64,000 nt of DNA, taken from positions 3,613,733-3,677,732 of the forward strand of contig NZ_JALKFS010000005.1 in the NCBI RefSeq assembly GCF_023051145.1, given 5' to 3'. How positions within the stretch are numbered: position 1 is the stretch's first letter; each line of letters begins with the position of its first letter. Source of the stretch: Williamsia sp. DF01-3 (GTDB taxonomy: Bacteria > Actinomycetota > Actinomycetes > Mycobacteriales > Mycobacteriaceae). Under the pieces are notes generated by a model. It was not told where the DNA came from. It worked only from the letters and a program-made list of their open reading frames with translations, and ran no database searches. Positions 10,514 through 19,785 of the stretch are shown here, piece by piece. A program made the translations under genes and the position numbers.

Positions 10514-11207
10514 CGGGTGCCTGACGGTCGCTCTTTGCCGAGCCGGTCGCGTCCTCGGAGTCGGTCCGGGCGGGGTCGTCGGCGTCTTTCGCTCCACCCG
10601 AACGCGTTCCGTCGAACTCGAATCCGAAAAGGGTGAGCACCACCAGACCGATCGCGCCGCACACCACGGCGGAGTCGGCGACGTTGAACACAGGCCACCA
10701 GCCCACCGACATGAAGTCGACCACATGGCCGCGCAGCTGGCCTGGGGCCCGGAAGATGCGGTCGATCAGGTTACCGAGAGCACCGCCGAGCACAAGACCG
10801 AGACCGAGCGCCCACCAGATCGAGCCGAGCCGATGGCTGTAGCGGATGATGCCCGCGACCACGGCGAGCGCGATCAGCGTGAGGATCCACGTATAGCCGG
10901 TGGCCATCGAGAATGCGGCGCCGCTGTTCCGTACGAGCTTGAAGGTGACGGTGTCGCCGATGATCTCCACCGGGTCGCCGGGTTCGATCAGGGCGACCGC
11001 GACGATCTTGGTGATCAGGTCGGCAACCAGCACAGTGACCGCCACGACCAAGAGGATCAGCCACATCCTAGAACGGGTGGGGTTGCCCGACGTGCTGTCG
11101 GCCGGGTTGCCCGACGTGCTGTCGGCCGGGTTGTCCGCCGGGGAGGGCGTGGGCTCGTTCGACGGCCGGGGTTCGCTCGACGGTCTGGACCCTTTCTCGC
11201 TTGTCAC
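10506..11207 (-). CDS. lspA: lipoprotein signal peptidase (LspA)
   Basis: Signal peptidase II, an aspartic protease of the inner membrane that cleaves prolipoproteins before the lipidated cysteine. 233 residues from the GTG at 11207. About four membrane helices. Catalytic aspartates are D149 in LIDRIF and D178 in [20 protein letters not shown] is a family signature. The N-terminal cytoplasmic tail has a Pro/Ser/Asn-rich low-complexity stretch made by a perfect 24-bp tandem duplication. Both ends carry charged extensions compared with enterobacterial LspA. Divergent from a lipoprotein gene 39 bases away. Confidence 0.93.
   Translation of the reverse strand: MTSEKGSRPSSEPRPSNEPTPSPADNPADSTSGNPADSTSGNPTRSRMWLILLVVAVTVLVADLITKIVAVALIEPGDPVEIIGDTVTFKLVRNSGAAFSMATGYTWILTLIALAVVAGIIRYSHRLGSIWWALGLGLVLGGALGNLIDRIFRAPGQLRGHVVDFMSVGWWPVFNVADSAVVCGAIGLVVLTLFGFEFDGTRSGGAKDADDPARTDSEDATGSAKSDRQAPDA
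11080..11127. repeat. 24-bp perfect tandem duplication in lspA
   Basis: Two identical adjacent copies of GGGTTGCCCGACGTGCTGTC+GGCC (11080-11103 and 11104-11127), followed by a partial third copy beginning GGGTTGTCC. In frame, it gives a duplicated eight-residue Pro/Ala/Asp/Ser/Thr/Gly/Asn unit in the cytoplasmic N-terminus of LspA. Confidence 0.9.
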
Positions 11208-11246
11208 CTGTCCATCATCCACGACCCGGTCGATACGCTGGCTGCC

Positions 11247-12230
11247 GTGTCCCATCCAGCCCTGGCCCGCGCCACCTTCGGCCCCCTGTCGTCCCGTCTG
11301 CTCAGCACACCGGTTGTGATCTCCGCGGTGACGGTTGTGGCAATCGGGCTAGCCGGTTGCGGTTCCGATGACGAACCGCCGCCTCCCCCGCCATCGGGGT
11401 GCGCCACCGATTCGACGGCCGGTTCCAGCTCTGCGGCGCTCTTGCCGGTCCCGCCGGCGAAGGTCACGGTGGAGACCAACGGCACCGAGCCCAGGTCGGT
11501 GCCGGTCGCGGGATTCGATCGCGGGACCGCGCAGTCGGCGACGTTGGTCACCACGTCGACGTTTGCTTCTGCGACCGGACAGCAGGATGCCGAGTCGGGC
11601 GCGACCACGGTGGATCTGCCGATGACGGTGAGGGTCAACTGCACCGACGCAACCGACATCGATCTCCGGATCGGGGATGCAGGTTCCCCCGACACTGCCT
11701 TGGACCAGGCGCTCGAGGCCCAGAACGGCTCGCGCGCGGGCATGAGCATCGGGCCCGGCGTGGCGCCCATCTCGCTGCGGATACTGCCGACCGAGAAAGC
11801 CGACGACAGTGCCCGTCAGGCTGTCGAAGAAGCGCTGGTCGCGACGCTGCAGCGGTCTGTGACCCTTCCGACTGAACCGATCGGGGTCGGGGCGCGCTGG
11901 CAGGCCGTTCGGACCGTGAACGCCGGGGCGACAGTGCGTCAGACGATCACCGCCACGCTCGCCGCCCGCGAGGGCGAGCGGCTGACCATCGACTACAGCA
12001 TCGACGAGTCGCCCACCGACTCTGCGTTTCGGCTCCCCGACGGTGGGGTGTTGACCATCGACGCCTACTCGATGACCGGGGCGGGTTCAGTGGTGATCGA
12101 CCTGGCCAGGGGTGTGCCGATTTCGGGCCAGCTGAAGATCTCTGGTGGCCGGACCCTCGTCGGCGCCGAGGGAGCACAACCGTTCAGTCAGCTGCTCGGC
12201 TTCGATTCGGCGTGGTCGCCGGCCAACTGA
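11247..12230 (+). CDS. DUF-type secreted lipoprotein
   Basis: 327 residues from a GTG at 11247. N-terminal signal with lipobox LAGC (C38) following a hydrophobic stretch, then Pro/Ser-rich linker and a beta-rich exported domain. It is probably lipidated and cleaved by LspA, whose gene is divergent. The exported part contains repeated ITATL/LTIDY-type strands but no family I can name. The long frame open from 10440 is a shadow of lspA upstream of this start. A strong terminator follows. Confidence 0.75.
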   Translation: MSHPALARATFGPLSSRLLSTPVVISAVTVVAIGLAGCGSDDEPPPPPPSGCATDSTAGSSSAALLPVPPAKVTVETNGTEPRSVPVAGFDRGTAQSATLVTTSTFASATGQQDAESGATTVDLPMTVRVNCTDATDIDLRIGDAGSPDTALDQALEAQNGSRAGMSIGPGVAPISLRILPTEKADDSARQAVEEALVATLQRSVTLPTEPIGVGARWQAVRTVNAGATVRQTITATLAAREGERLTIDYSIDESPTDSAFRLPDGGVLTIDAYSMTGAGSVVIDLARGVPISGQLKISGGRTLVGAEGAQPFSQLLGFDSAWSPAN

Positions 12231-12243
12231 CGTCCACACGAAA

Positions 12244-12277
12244 AAGCGCCGCAGACGGCATGTCGTCTGCGGCGCTT
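12244..12277. terminator. bidirectional intrinsic terminator
   Basis: Perfect 14-bp inverted repeat (AAGCGCCGCAGACG, loop GCATGT, CGTCTGCGGCGCTT) between convergent genes, preceded by AAAAA and followed by a short T-containing tail. It can terminate the lipoprotein gene from the left and the MTB12-like gene from the right. Confidence 0.88.
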
Positions 12278-12296
12278 CTAGTTCTGATGTGGGGTG

Positions 12297-12842
12297 TCAG
12301 CTAGTTGCTGGGCACATCGGGCTCTTCTCGTTGGCTCCGCTGAGCAGCAGGCACACCGTCGTCTTCGACAGCTTCCAACGTCCTTCGTTATAGGCGATCA
12401 GCGCCTCGACCTGCGTCTGCGGCTGGTCAGGGAAGTTGATCTTCACGTTGGCCTTGGCCTGGTTGGCTCCGGCGGGCCGCACGGGAGCGACGATCTCGTA
12501 GGTGACGTCGGGGTTGGCCTTCATACCCGCGATCAGCTTGTCGAAGATCTCCGGATCCGCATCCGACCCCTCGACCAGTTCGGTCTTCTCCGTATTCGGG
12601 ATGTTGGGATCGAGGGCCACCGTCAACATGTCATTGAGCGCGGCGGCCGTCGGCGGCTTCTTGGGGTCGGTGAGTACGGGGTCGACGCCTGGGGCGGCGG
12701 TGGAGCCACTCGACCCGGTGTCCGTGGTGGTGGTGGTCGTGGTCGGTGTGGGGTCGTCGCTACCGCCGTCGTCTGAACAGGCAGCGATGGAAACAAAGGC
12801 GCATAGTGCGACGCCGGCGGTCACGAACTTGCGAAGCTTCAA
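12297..12842 (-). CDS. MTB12/CFP-2-like lipoprotein
   Basis: 181 residues. Signal peptide with lipobox SIAAC (C22), then a Thr-rich linker, then a domain resembling the low-molecular-weight antigen MTB12 (CFP-2): PTAAALNDMLTVALDPNIP and a TELVEG turn match the family start. Unlike secreted MTB12, this protein is predicted to stay lipid-anchored. Probably LspA-processed. Function of the family is not established. Upstream lies a 147-base divergent region shared with the asparaginase gene. Confidence 0.8.
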   Translation of the reverse strand: MKLRKFVTAGVALCAFVSIAACSDDGGSDDPTPTTTTTTTDTGSSGSTAAPGVDPVLTDPKKPPTAAALNDMLTVALDPNIPNTEKTELVEGSDADPEIFDKLIAGMKANPDVTYEIVAPVRPAGANQAKANVKINFPDQPQTQVEALIAYNEGRWKLSKTTVCLLLSGANEKSPMCPATS

Positions 12843-12989
12843 AATCCGTCCTTACTCATTGTCACCGCCACCACCGAAATGGAGGCAGTGAGAACTAGTC
12901 GGTCGGCCGCTTGGGCCGTCGGTCCTGCCCCACTATGCCAAAAACATGTCGAGTTGACGCATAGCGGTGAAGCCGTCGAAGCTGACGGC

Positions 12990-13922
12990 GTGGTCAGAAC
13001 ACAACCTCTGGTGTCGATTCTCACCACTGGTGGCACCATCGCCAGTCGCCGATTTGCCGATGGCGCGCGTCCGGCGCTGGCCGCTGAAGAGCTGGTGGCG
13101 GGCAGTGCCGAAGCGGGTGTCGCGCTTCGGACCCGCGAGGTGCTTCACCTCGATTCCTCGTCTCTGTTGCCGGAGGACCTCGACGCAGTGCGGTCGGCGG
13201 TGGTCGCCGAGCTCGATGATCCATCGGTGACGGGCGTGGTGCTGACCCACGGCACCGACACCATGGAGGAGACGGCGATGCTCATCGATCTGATGCACGC
13301 CGATCCCCGGCCGGTGATCATGACCGGGGCCCAGCGTCCGGCGGATTCACCTGACGCCGATGGTCCGGCGAACCTGTCTGCTGCCATCGCTGCGGCGGTT
13401 GATCCCTTGTCTCGCGACCGCGGGGTTCTCATCGCGATGGGTGGCACGCTGGTACCGGCTCGTGGCACCGCCAAGTTCGACAGTGCCGCCGATGCACCTT
13501 TTGCCACCGTGCGCGCCGATCTGCCGCGGCCTCTGCTCACGCCGACTCCCATCGCCGGCACGCGGGTGGACATCGTGATGTTGTATCCCGGCGTCGACCC
13601 CTCGATCATTGGCTGGTGCGCGGGCGCGGGCGCGACGGGAATCGTGTTGGTAGCCACGGGTTCCGGCAACACGCACCCGCGGGTGGTGGATGCGGTGGCC
13701 GATGCCATCGGCCGTGGCGTTGTGGTGGTCGTGTGTTCCCGCGTTCCGCGCGGAGAGATCGTCGCGACGTATGGCGGCGGCGGTGGCGCTGTTGATCTGG
13801 TCGCCCGTGGCGCGATCATCTCGCCGTGGTTGCGGGGGCCTCAGGCGCGGATTGCCATGCAGGCGTTGCTCGCCGGTGGCGCAGGGCATGCCGATGTCGC
13901 GGCGTTTTTCGCCGCCGAGTAG
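12990..13922 (+). CDS. ansA: L-asparaginase
   Basis: Hydrolyses L-asparagine to aspartate and ammonia. 310 residues from the GTG at 12990; the frame is open to an ATG at 12879, but family similarity begins at VSILTTGGTIAS. Active-site motifs: TTGGTIAS with nucleophile threonine (T13) and HGTDTMEET with T89-D90, the same spacing as E. coli AnsB. No convincing signal peptide, so probably cytoplasmic like M. tuberculosis AnsA, which also neighbours lspA. Start choice is uncertain. Confidence 0.9.
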   Translation: MVRTQPLVSILTTGGTIASRRFADGARPALAAEELVAGSAEAGVALRTREVLHLDSSSLLPEDLDAVRSAVVAELDDPSVTGVVLTHGTDTMEETAMLIDLMHADPRPVIMTGAQRPADSPDADGPANLSAAIAAAVDPLSRDRGVLIAMGGTLVPARGTAKFDSAADAPFATVRADLPRPLLTPTPIAGTRVDIVMLYPGVDPSIIGWCAGAGATGIVLVATGSGNTHPRVVDAVADAIGRGVVVVVCSRVPRGEIVATYGGGGGAVDLVARGAIISPWLRGPQARIAMQALLAGGAGHADVAAFFAAE

Positions 13923-13986
13923 ACGTCTGGCCCCCGGAGCTCGTGCGCCGACGCCTTATGTGCGCTTGGGCCGCTTAATTCTCGGA

Positions 13987-15552
13987 TCAATTCGTTGAAT
14001 CGTCGCAGTCACCCGTGTCGTCGCTGTCTGGGTTTGCCACCGACTCGTCAGTAGTCTGATGCCGGACCTGCATCCGTTCTTCGCGTTTGTTGAGTGCTGC
14101 TTGGCGTTCGGCGATGATCTTCTGCCATGCCGCCTCGATGGTGTGGTCGGTGTGGTGGGCCCGGTTGATGCGTGGTTGCTGGTCGGGGTCGATGTATTTC
14201 GGTGGGATCCACGCCACCCGTCCGGCGTCGGGGCCGTCGCGCAGCATGATGGTCTGCCACTGGTCCTCGCCGGGTCCGATCATCGCGTGATGAGGAATGC
14301 ACGCCGGGGCCAGCTCATCGATGTCGGTGCGTCCGCCGTCGACCCAGGCAGTGGTGTGATGAATCTCGCTCCAGGAGATCGGGTTACGACAGCCCGGACT
14401 GGTGCACCCTCGGTCTTTGGCGAACAACGCCATCCGTTGGCCTTGCTGGGCAGTGCGTTTGGCGCGGGCGAAGTAGAGGACGTCGGCGGAGTGGTTGGCG
14501 AACACTGCCAACGACCACTCCGCCCGCGCCGCCAACTCCAGCGCATCCTTCACGGGTACATCGACGCCCGACGCGGTGTGGGCGATACCCGCGGCCTCAT
14601 CAAGCTGCTGCTTGGTCATGGTGATGATCACCTGCACCGGCAGGCCACGATGGGAGCTACCCAACAGCTTGTACTCCAGAATGGTCTTGAGGATCGCCTT
14701 GAATGCATCGTGCTGACGTTGGGCACGCGAACGGGTGTCACGCCCGGCCGCGGCTTCCACCACCGCTGGATCCATGCTCGGGTCGTCTGCGGCCCCGGTG
14801 GGTGAGTTCGGGTCATCGGGGTTGTTCATACCCGGTGCGGCCCACACGTCCATCACCGTCCGAAACAATGCCAACGTCTGTGGGTCGAGATTGCCGGTAA
14901 TTTTGGCCATCATGTCCAACCCTTGGGGACCGTCGGATAAACCCCGGTTGCGTTTGCGGTCGGCGTCATCGGTGAGCGATCCGTCCGGATCGACCCGGGC
15001 CAACACTTCCCGCCCACACACTTCGAGCTCAGTCGGAGTCGACGTGCGGGCGTTGTCGGTCAGCCACGTATCGACCACGTCATACACTTCCGGCGCTGAC
15101 TTGTGCGGGATTTTGTCACGCACTTTGAGCATCACATCCATATGCGCCAACCCAATCGCACCCTCGGCCAACGCTTCCGCCGCGGCCGGACATTTCGGCG
15201 GCAGCACTTCGCCCTGCATCGACAACAACACACCGGCAGCATCAAGTGCTTTCAACCGCGACGACGCATCGCCACGAGAGACCCGCAGTTCACTCATCAC
15301 AAACCGGTGCAACGTCGAATGACCAGCCCTACGAAACAAACCCCGATCATTCACCTCCTGCAACCGCTTGAGGCCCTGAAACGTCAGTGCCCGAACCACT
15401 CTCTCGTTCACCCGCACCAACTCAGCAACCTGCACATCATCAACATCAGTTGCTGACGCCCCAGCAATCCGCTGCAGCACCGCATCAAGATCGCGATACA
15501 ACCCCACCAACACCGGCATTGACGGTGGATCCACCGTCACCGAATCAGTCAT
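13987..15552 (-). CDS. DUF222 / HNH endonuclease-domain protein
   Basis: 521 residues from the ATG at 15552. The N-terminal two-thirds is DUF222, the family known as 13E12 repeats in mycobacteria; the C-terminus carries an HNH module: C-x4-C zinc ligands in CTSPGCRNP, SEIHHTTAW with H398-H399, and a later ACIPHH. Such genes are common, multi-copy and often beside mobile elements in actinomycetes; their activity is not established. An IS element lies immediately upstream. The frame extends to 15684 but that part is not family-like. Confidence 0.85.
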   Translation of the reverse strand: MTDSVTVDPPSMPVLVGLYRDLDAVLQRIAGASATDVDDVQVAELVRVNERVVRALTFQGLKRLQEVNDRGLFRRAGHSTLHRFVMSELRVSRGDASSRLKALDAAGVLLSMQGEVLPPKCPAAAEALAEGAIGLAHMDVMLKVRDKIPHKSAPEVYDVVDTWLTDNARTSTPTELEVCGREVLARVDPDGSLTDDADRKRNRGLSDGPQGLDMMAKITGNLDPQTLALFRTVMDVWAAPGMNNPDDPNSPTGAADDPSMDPAVVEAAAGRDTRSRAQRQHDAFKAILKTILEYKLLGSSHRGLPVQVIITMTKQQLDEAAGIAHTASGVDVPVKDALELAARAEWSLAVFANHSADVLYFARAKRTAQQGQRMALFAKDRGCTSPGCRNPISWSEIHHTTAWVDGGRTDIDELAPACIPHHAMIGPGEDQWQTIMLRDGPDAGRVAWIPPKYIDPDQQPRINRAHHTDHTIEAAWQKIIAERQAALNKREERMQVRHQTTDESVANPDSDDTGDCDDSTN

Positions 15553-15666
15553 CGACAAGCCCCCCAGCCCTCGAACCCCTTTCACCAAGTCTACCAACAG
15601 AATACGACAATGTCGAACATCCATGGCACTACTGACGTTATTGTGGGTTGTTGCGCGCCTATAGGA

Positions 15667-15731
15667 CGCAACGCCCTGTCTCACATAGGGTTTGGTTTGC
15701 GAAGACTAAACCGAAGGAGCAGGGCGTTGCG
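15667..15731 (+). promoter_or_regulatory. 12-bp inverted repeat in front of transposase start
   Basis: Perfect inverted repeat CGCAACGCCCTG (15667-15678) and CAGGGCGTTGCG (15720-15731), ending one base before the transposase ATG at 15733 and spanning the AAGGAG at 15714-15719. In a transcript entering from outside the element the hairpin would cover the ribosome binding region, the known strategy that protects IS elements from read-through activation. Mechanism is inferred. Confidence 0.55.
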
Positions 15732-15732
15732 C

Positions 15733-16962
15733 ATGAGAAGCCTACTGCATGAGTTGCTGGGCGTGGAAGAGTTGGTAGTCCTCGACGGGATCTTCGAGGA
15801 CGGGGTCGACGGGCGGGTGTTCGTGGCCTCAGTCCGGGCACTTAAGGCAACTCGGTCCCGTTGCCCGAAGTGCCAAAAACGTTGTCCCGGTTACGATCGA
15901 GTGTCCAGTGTGCGTCGTTGGAGGCACGTGGACGTTGGTCCGTGGAGGTGCTATCTCCAGGCGTCGGTACGACGGGTGGAGTGCGGTGAACATGGCGTTT
16001 TAACTGAGTCTGTTCCGTGGGCTCGCCCGGCAGCCAGGATGACCAGGGCCTTTGACGACCAGGTGGCATGGTTGGCTGCACATAGCCCGGCCTCTGCGGT
16101 AAGTGAGTTGATGCGGGTGTCGTGGCGTACGGTGCAGCGGATTGTGCAGCGGGTGGTCGCCGACGCAACCGGTACCGTTGATCGCCTTGATGGATTGCGG
16201 CGCATCGGGATCGACGAGATGGCCTACCGCAAGGGCCATCGGTACGTGACAGTAATCGTCGACCACGACACGGGCCGGCTGGTCTGGGCGCGTGAAGGCG
16301 CTAGGAAGCAGACACCGCGCATGTTTTTCGACGAGCTCGGTGTCGAGCGAACCAACGCGTTGACGCATGTCAGCACTGATGGTGGCAAGTACATTGCAAC
16401 CGTTCTAGCTGAGCGAACACCACAAGCCATCTGGTGCATGGACCCATTCCACGTCGTGCAATGGGCGACTCGAGCGATGGACCGATGACGAATGCGGTTG
16501 CTGCATAGGGTTTCCGGTCTCTCTGATGCGGATCGGCGCCAGTTGCGCTGGGCGCTGTTGAAGAATCCCGAGAACCTCAACGCCAGACAAGAGCGCGCCA
16601 GACGAGCGCTAGTGCGCAGTACCAATACTGAACTCGCGGCCGCCTATCAGTTCAAGGAGGAGCTACGGCACTTGTTCGCTGGGCGATACGTGAAACCGTG
16701 GCCGACGCTACTGCGGTGGATCAAACGTGCGGAGTCCTGCGGCATTGTGGAGATCGTAGGTCTGGCCAGATCAGTTCGGGCGCAACAAGTACAGATCTAC
16801 AATGCAATTACCGTCGGGCTATCGAACGCCCGCGTTGAAGCGACCAACACCCACTTACGAGCAATTACCAAAAGGGCGTACGGTTTCCACTCCCCAGAGG
16901 CACTCGTCGCCATGGCGACACTTACACGCGGGGGCACGTGTCCTGCTCTGCCACAACGATAA
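15733..16962 (+). pseudogene. ISL3-family transposase with in-frame TGA
   Basis: Two pieces in the same frame separated only by a TGA at 16486-16488: 251 residues (15733-16488) and 156 residues (16492-16962). Together about 409 residues, the normal ISL3 size. The first piece has the N-terminal zinc finger (CPKCQKRCPGYD), an HTH and two DDE aspartates (GIDEMAY and CMDPFHVV); the second has the catalytic glutamate (SNARVEATNTHLR). Neither piece alone has a complete active site. The stop is followed by C (TGA-C, a context known to favour read-through), so low-level full-length product is possible but unproven. Confidence 0.85.
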
Positions 16963-17065
16963 TCACGTACACCCACTACAAAGTAGTAGGACCAAATCCC
17001 ATTCGAACCCATTTCGAGCCCGCACCCGTCGCGGAAGAGAATCAAGTGTGTTGGCAGAGGAACAT

Positions 17066-17725
17066 TCACGCAGCGCGCTGCGTGTAGCTGTCGACATACT
17101 GCTGGCCCGACAATCGCGAGAGGGTCGCCATCAGATGGTCCGTGGCCTCACGGACATCCGTTGGACTATCAGCCGAGAACCTCGACAAAGCAAGGGGCTG
17201 CCCGACTACGACGTCCACTTTGCCGGGCCGCCATAGCCGCGCGCCAGGAGGGTTCACGCGGTCGGTTCCCCTGAGTGCCAATGGCAAAACCGGCGCACCC
17301 GTCGCCAAGGCGACACGCATCACGCCGGTTCTCCCCCGGTGCAGCAGCCCATCTCTCGATCGCGAGCCCTCGGGATGGATGCCCCACACGCCGCCGGCAC
17401 CGACGATGGCAACAGCTTCATCGAGTGCGGAAACGCTTGCGGCACCCCCTCGGCGGTCAATGGAAAGTTGCCCGGTGGCCGAGAAGAACCACCGCTGCAC
17501 ACAGCCGCGAATCCCCGTGCCCGTGAAGTACTCCTCCTTGGCGACAAAGGTGACCCGGCGCGGCAACACGAGAACCATCACCAGAGAGTCGACCACCGCC
17601 AAGTGATTCGCCGCCACGATCACAGGTCCGGTCGGGGGAAAGTTCGACAACCCGACAACGTGTGGACGGGCGACGAGCCGTAGGAAGGGCCCGATCAGGA
17701 CATATTTGAAAAGCCAGTACCACAT
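17066..17725 (-). CDS. 1-acylglycerol-3-phosphate acyltransferase-family protein (paralogue 1)
   Basis: 219 residues starting MWYWLFKYVL at the ATG 17725. PlsC-type motifs NHxxxxD (H41-D46) and PEGSRSRDG are present. It is a paralogue of the gene at 61782-62489: both open with MWYW(L/V)FKYVL, share EYFTGTG and end near LSGQQYVD. The housekeeping copy is likely the latter; this one sits beside an IS and is divergent from a TetR gene with shared operators, suggesting acquired or inducible lipid remodelling. Acyl donor and acceptor are unknown. Confidence 0.85.
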   Translation of the reverse strand: MWYWLFKYVLIGPFLRLVARPHVVGLSNFPPTGPVIVAANHLAVVDSLVMVLVLPRRVTFVAKEEYFTGTGIRGCVQRWFFSATGQLSIDRRGGAASVSALDEAVAIVGAGGVWGIHPEGSRSRDGLLHRGRTGVMRVALATGAPVLPLALRGTDRVNPPGARLWRPGKVDVVVGQPLALSRFSADSPTDVREATDHLMATLSRLSGQQYVDSYTQRAA

Positions 17726-17742
17726 AGATCGCGCCTCCTCCT

Positions 17743-17779
17743 GTAGACAATGTCTACACCGCTGGTAGACACTGTCTAC
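17743..17779. promoter_or_regulatory. two tandem TetR operators
   Basis: Two nearly identical 15-bp palindromes, GTAGACAATGTCTAC (17743-17757) and GTAGACACTGTCTAC (17765-17779), centres 22 bp apart, filling the space between the divergent acyltransferase and TetR genes. The second abuts the TetR ATG at 17780. Palindromic arms GTAGACA/TGTCTAC are typical of dimeric TetR sites; 22 bp is two helical turns, so two dimers could bind one face. Binding by the adjacent regulator is inferred. Confidence 0.85.
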
Positions 17780-18352
17780 ATGGCGGATCCTCATGATACA
17801 AGAGCGCTCATAGTGCAGGCAGGCACCGAACTCGTCGACACTGCGGGTCTCGCTTCTGTCGGACTCAGATCGATCGCGCGACACGCGGGTGTGTCACACG
17901 GAGCACCAAGGCGCTATTTCCCCACTCACCGGAGCCTGTTGTCGGCGATCGCAGCGGTCGGCCTGAACGATCTGAAAACAGCTATGGCGGAGTTAGATTT
18001 GGAGCCGTCTAGTTCACCGAACACAACACTGTCAGCGATGGCTCGCGCTTACGTCGATTTCGCCGCACGCCGACCCGGGATGTTCGAACTGCTGTTCCGC
18101 CACGATCTGCTCGAAGGTGGAGGCGAAAACCTGCGCGACACGACGATCCCCATGCTCACGACCGTGGAGGGGCTGGTCGCGGCCGTTCTCGGGCGGGACC
18201 AGGCGAGCAGCCGAGCCTTGTTGCTGTGGGCGTCGATACACGGAATTGCCATGCTGACCGCGACCCGCGCGCTCGACGTGTTCGAGACAGACCTCGAGGC
18301 CCTGGTGACCGACGCCGTGTTTATCCACCTGCATGCAGCCGCCGAGCAGTAG
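17780..18352 (+). CDS. TetR-family transcriptional regulator
   Basis: 190 residues. N-terminal HTH (about 28-50, LRSIARHAGVSHGAPRRYF) and an all-helical ligand-binding domain. I chose the ATG at 17780: the earlier in-frame ATG at 17750 lies inside the first operator. There is no Shine-Dalgarno before 17780 and operator 2 touches the start codon, suggesting a leaderless mRNA. Probably represses itself and the divergent acyltransferase gene. The gene stops 4 bases from the convergent dinB stop. Confidence 0.85.
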   Translation: MADPHDTRALIVQAGTELVDTAGLASVGLRSIARHAGVSHGAPRRYFPTHRSLLSAIAAVGLNDLKTAMAELDLEPSSSPNTTLSAMARAYVDFAARRPGMFELLFRHDLLEGGGENLRDTTIPMLTTVEGLVAAVLGRDQASSRALLLWASIHGIAMLTATRALDVFETDLEALVTDAVFIHLHAAAEQ

Positions 18353-18356
18353 CCGC

Positions 18357-19757
18357 CTACTCATCCTCGTTCGCGAACCGGAGATGTTCTTCCGGCCAAT
18401 CCAGGCTGAGCAGTGGATCCGCCACTTCCAACTGTGGATCGTCCAGCGAGAACGTCTTGGCGAATCCCGGACCGCGACTGCGTGTCTCGAATCGAACGGT
18501 GACGCGACCGTGTCCGCTGCCCTGAACCCACCCGTGCCCGAACTCGGAATGGTGCACATCGTTGCCGGTGGTCCAACGCAGGCGGTCGGCGTTGGGGTCG
18601 CGACCGCCCGGGTGGTACATCTCCTCCGATGTCGATTCCGCGCTTGACTCGGGGGCGTCGAAGGTGGAGTCGAGTTCTGGGAACATAGCAAACTGCTGCA
18701 CCGCCGTCAGTCCCGAAAAGCCAACGCCGACAAGACGGATGGGCCCGATCTCCTGGGGATCCAACGCCAGTCGCTGCGCGGCAGCAGCGAGTACCGGCAG
18801 TTCGGTGGTCGCAGCCGCAAGTGTGGTCGACCTGGTCAGCACCGACATGTCCGACTTCTTCAGCTTGACCACCACCGTGCGCGAGCCCCGCCCATCGGCG
18901 AGCAGTCTCCGATGCGCGGACGTCGCAGCCCGCTCGACAGCACCGCGCAGATGCCCGAGGTCGGTGATGTCCTCGGCAAACGTCGATTCGGCGCTGATCT
19001 GCTTGGCCGATGCGCGCTCGGCGACCGGCCGGTCGTCTATCCCCTGAGCCAGCAGGTGCAACCCGGGCCCGACGGTGGCACCGAGAACCGACGACACCTC
19101 CAGCGTCGACATTCGCGCGAGGTCTCCGATGGTGTCGATTCCCAAGCGCTGCAGTCGTTCCCCGGCGACCGGGCCGATGCCCCAGAGTTTGCGCACGGGC
19201 AGCCGGGCGAGGAACTCGCGCTGCTCCCCCGGCGTCACCACCACCACACCGTCCGGCTTTGCCATTCCCGACGCGATCTTTGCGATCTGCTTGCCACTCC
19301 CGAAGCCGACCGAGGCAGCCAGACCCAGCTCGTCCCGAATACGGGCCCGGAGGCGCTCGGCAAAAGCTGCGGCGACATCGGCCGACGCGCCTGCGAGTTC
19401 GACAGGCTCGGCGAAAGCCTCATCGAACGACAACATCTCGATGACAGGAACCTGGGCGCGAATCAGGCCGAAGACCCGCAGGCTCACCGCCCGGTAGACG
19501 GATCCGCGGGGCGGGAGGACGACGGCGCCCGGACCGACCAGTCGGCGCGCTTGGTGCATCGGCATTGCCGAGTGTGCACCGAAAACCCGCGCCTCATAAC
19601 TGCAGCCGGCGACAACTCCTCGGCCGCCCAGTCCCCCGACCAGCACCGGGCGGCCTCGAAGTGTTGGACGGGTGAGCTGCTCGACAGATGCGAAGAACGC
19701 ATCCATGTCGATATGCATCACCCACCGGGAACTGATGTTCCCGTCCTGCACCCGCAC
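18357..19757 (-). CDS. dinB: DNA polymerase IV (DinB, Y family)
   Basis: Translesion polymerase, 466 residues. Catalytic carboxylates: HIDMDAFF with D17, and SFDEAF with D112-E113. Palm, thumb with helix-hairpin-helix [13 protein letters not shown] and little-finger domain are complete. VQQFAMF after the little finger resembles a beta-clamp binding peptide. A C-terminal extension of about 95 residues (from about 370) beyond the clamp peptide has aromatic and basic residues and no assigned function. Its place next to ileS matches mycobacterial dinX. Confidence 0.92.
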   Translation of the reverse strand: MRVQDGNISSRWVMHIDMDAFFASVEQLTRPTLRGRPVLVGGLGGRGVVAGCSYEARVFGAHSAMPMHQARRLVGPGAVVLPPRGSVYRAVSLRVFGLIRAQVPVIEMLSFDEAFAEPVELAGASADVAAAFAERLRARIRDELGLAASVGFGSGKQIAKIASGMAKPDGVVVVTPGEQREFLARLPVRKLWGIGPVAGERLQRLGIDTIGDLARMSTLEVSSVLGATVGPGLHLLAQGIDDRPVAERASAKQISAESTFAEDITDLGHLRGAVERAATSAHRRLLADGRGSRTVVVKLKKSDMSVLTRSTTLAAATTELPVLAAAAQRLALDPQEIGPIRLVGVGFSGLTAVQQFAMFPELDSTFDAPESSAESTSEEMYHPGGRDPNADRLRWTTGNDVHHSEFGHGWVQGSGHGRVTVRFETRSRGPGFAKTFSLDDPQLEVADPLLSLDWPEEHLRFANEDE

Positions 19758-19785
19758 ACAGTGATGGTATGCCTCGCCGGGCGAT

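Larger units (their letters stand above)
15660..16990 (+). mobile_element. ISL3-family insertion sequence, ends not resolved
   Basis: Region built around an ISL3-type transposase frame (15733-16962) with non-coding flanks between a DUF222 gene and an acyltransferase gene. I could not find convincing terminal inverted repeats or a target duplication, so the limits are approximate; the left end must lie at or before 15667 if the hairpin at 15667-15731 belongs to the element. Internal TGA suggests a decayed copy. Confidence 0.65.

Noticed and set aside
10440-11246. Long plus-strand frame upstream of the lipoprotein
   Set aside because: It is the reverse shadow of lspA; the signal peptide and lipobox start only at 11247.
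16988-17000. ACCAAATCCC near the right side and GGGTTTGGT at 15688 as IS terminal repeats
   Set aside because: The match is only about nine bases, and this left end would cut the hairpin that precedes the transposase; not convincing.
17750-17779. ATG at 17750 as the TetR start
   Set aside because: It lies inside operator 1 and would place both operators in the coding sequence; family similarity begins after 17780.
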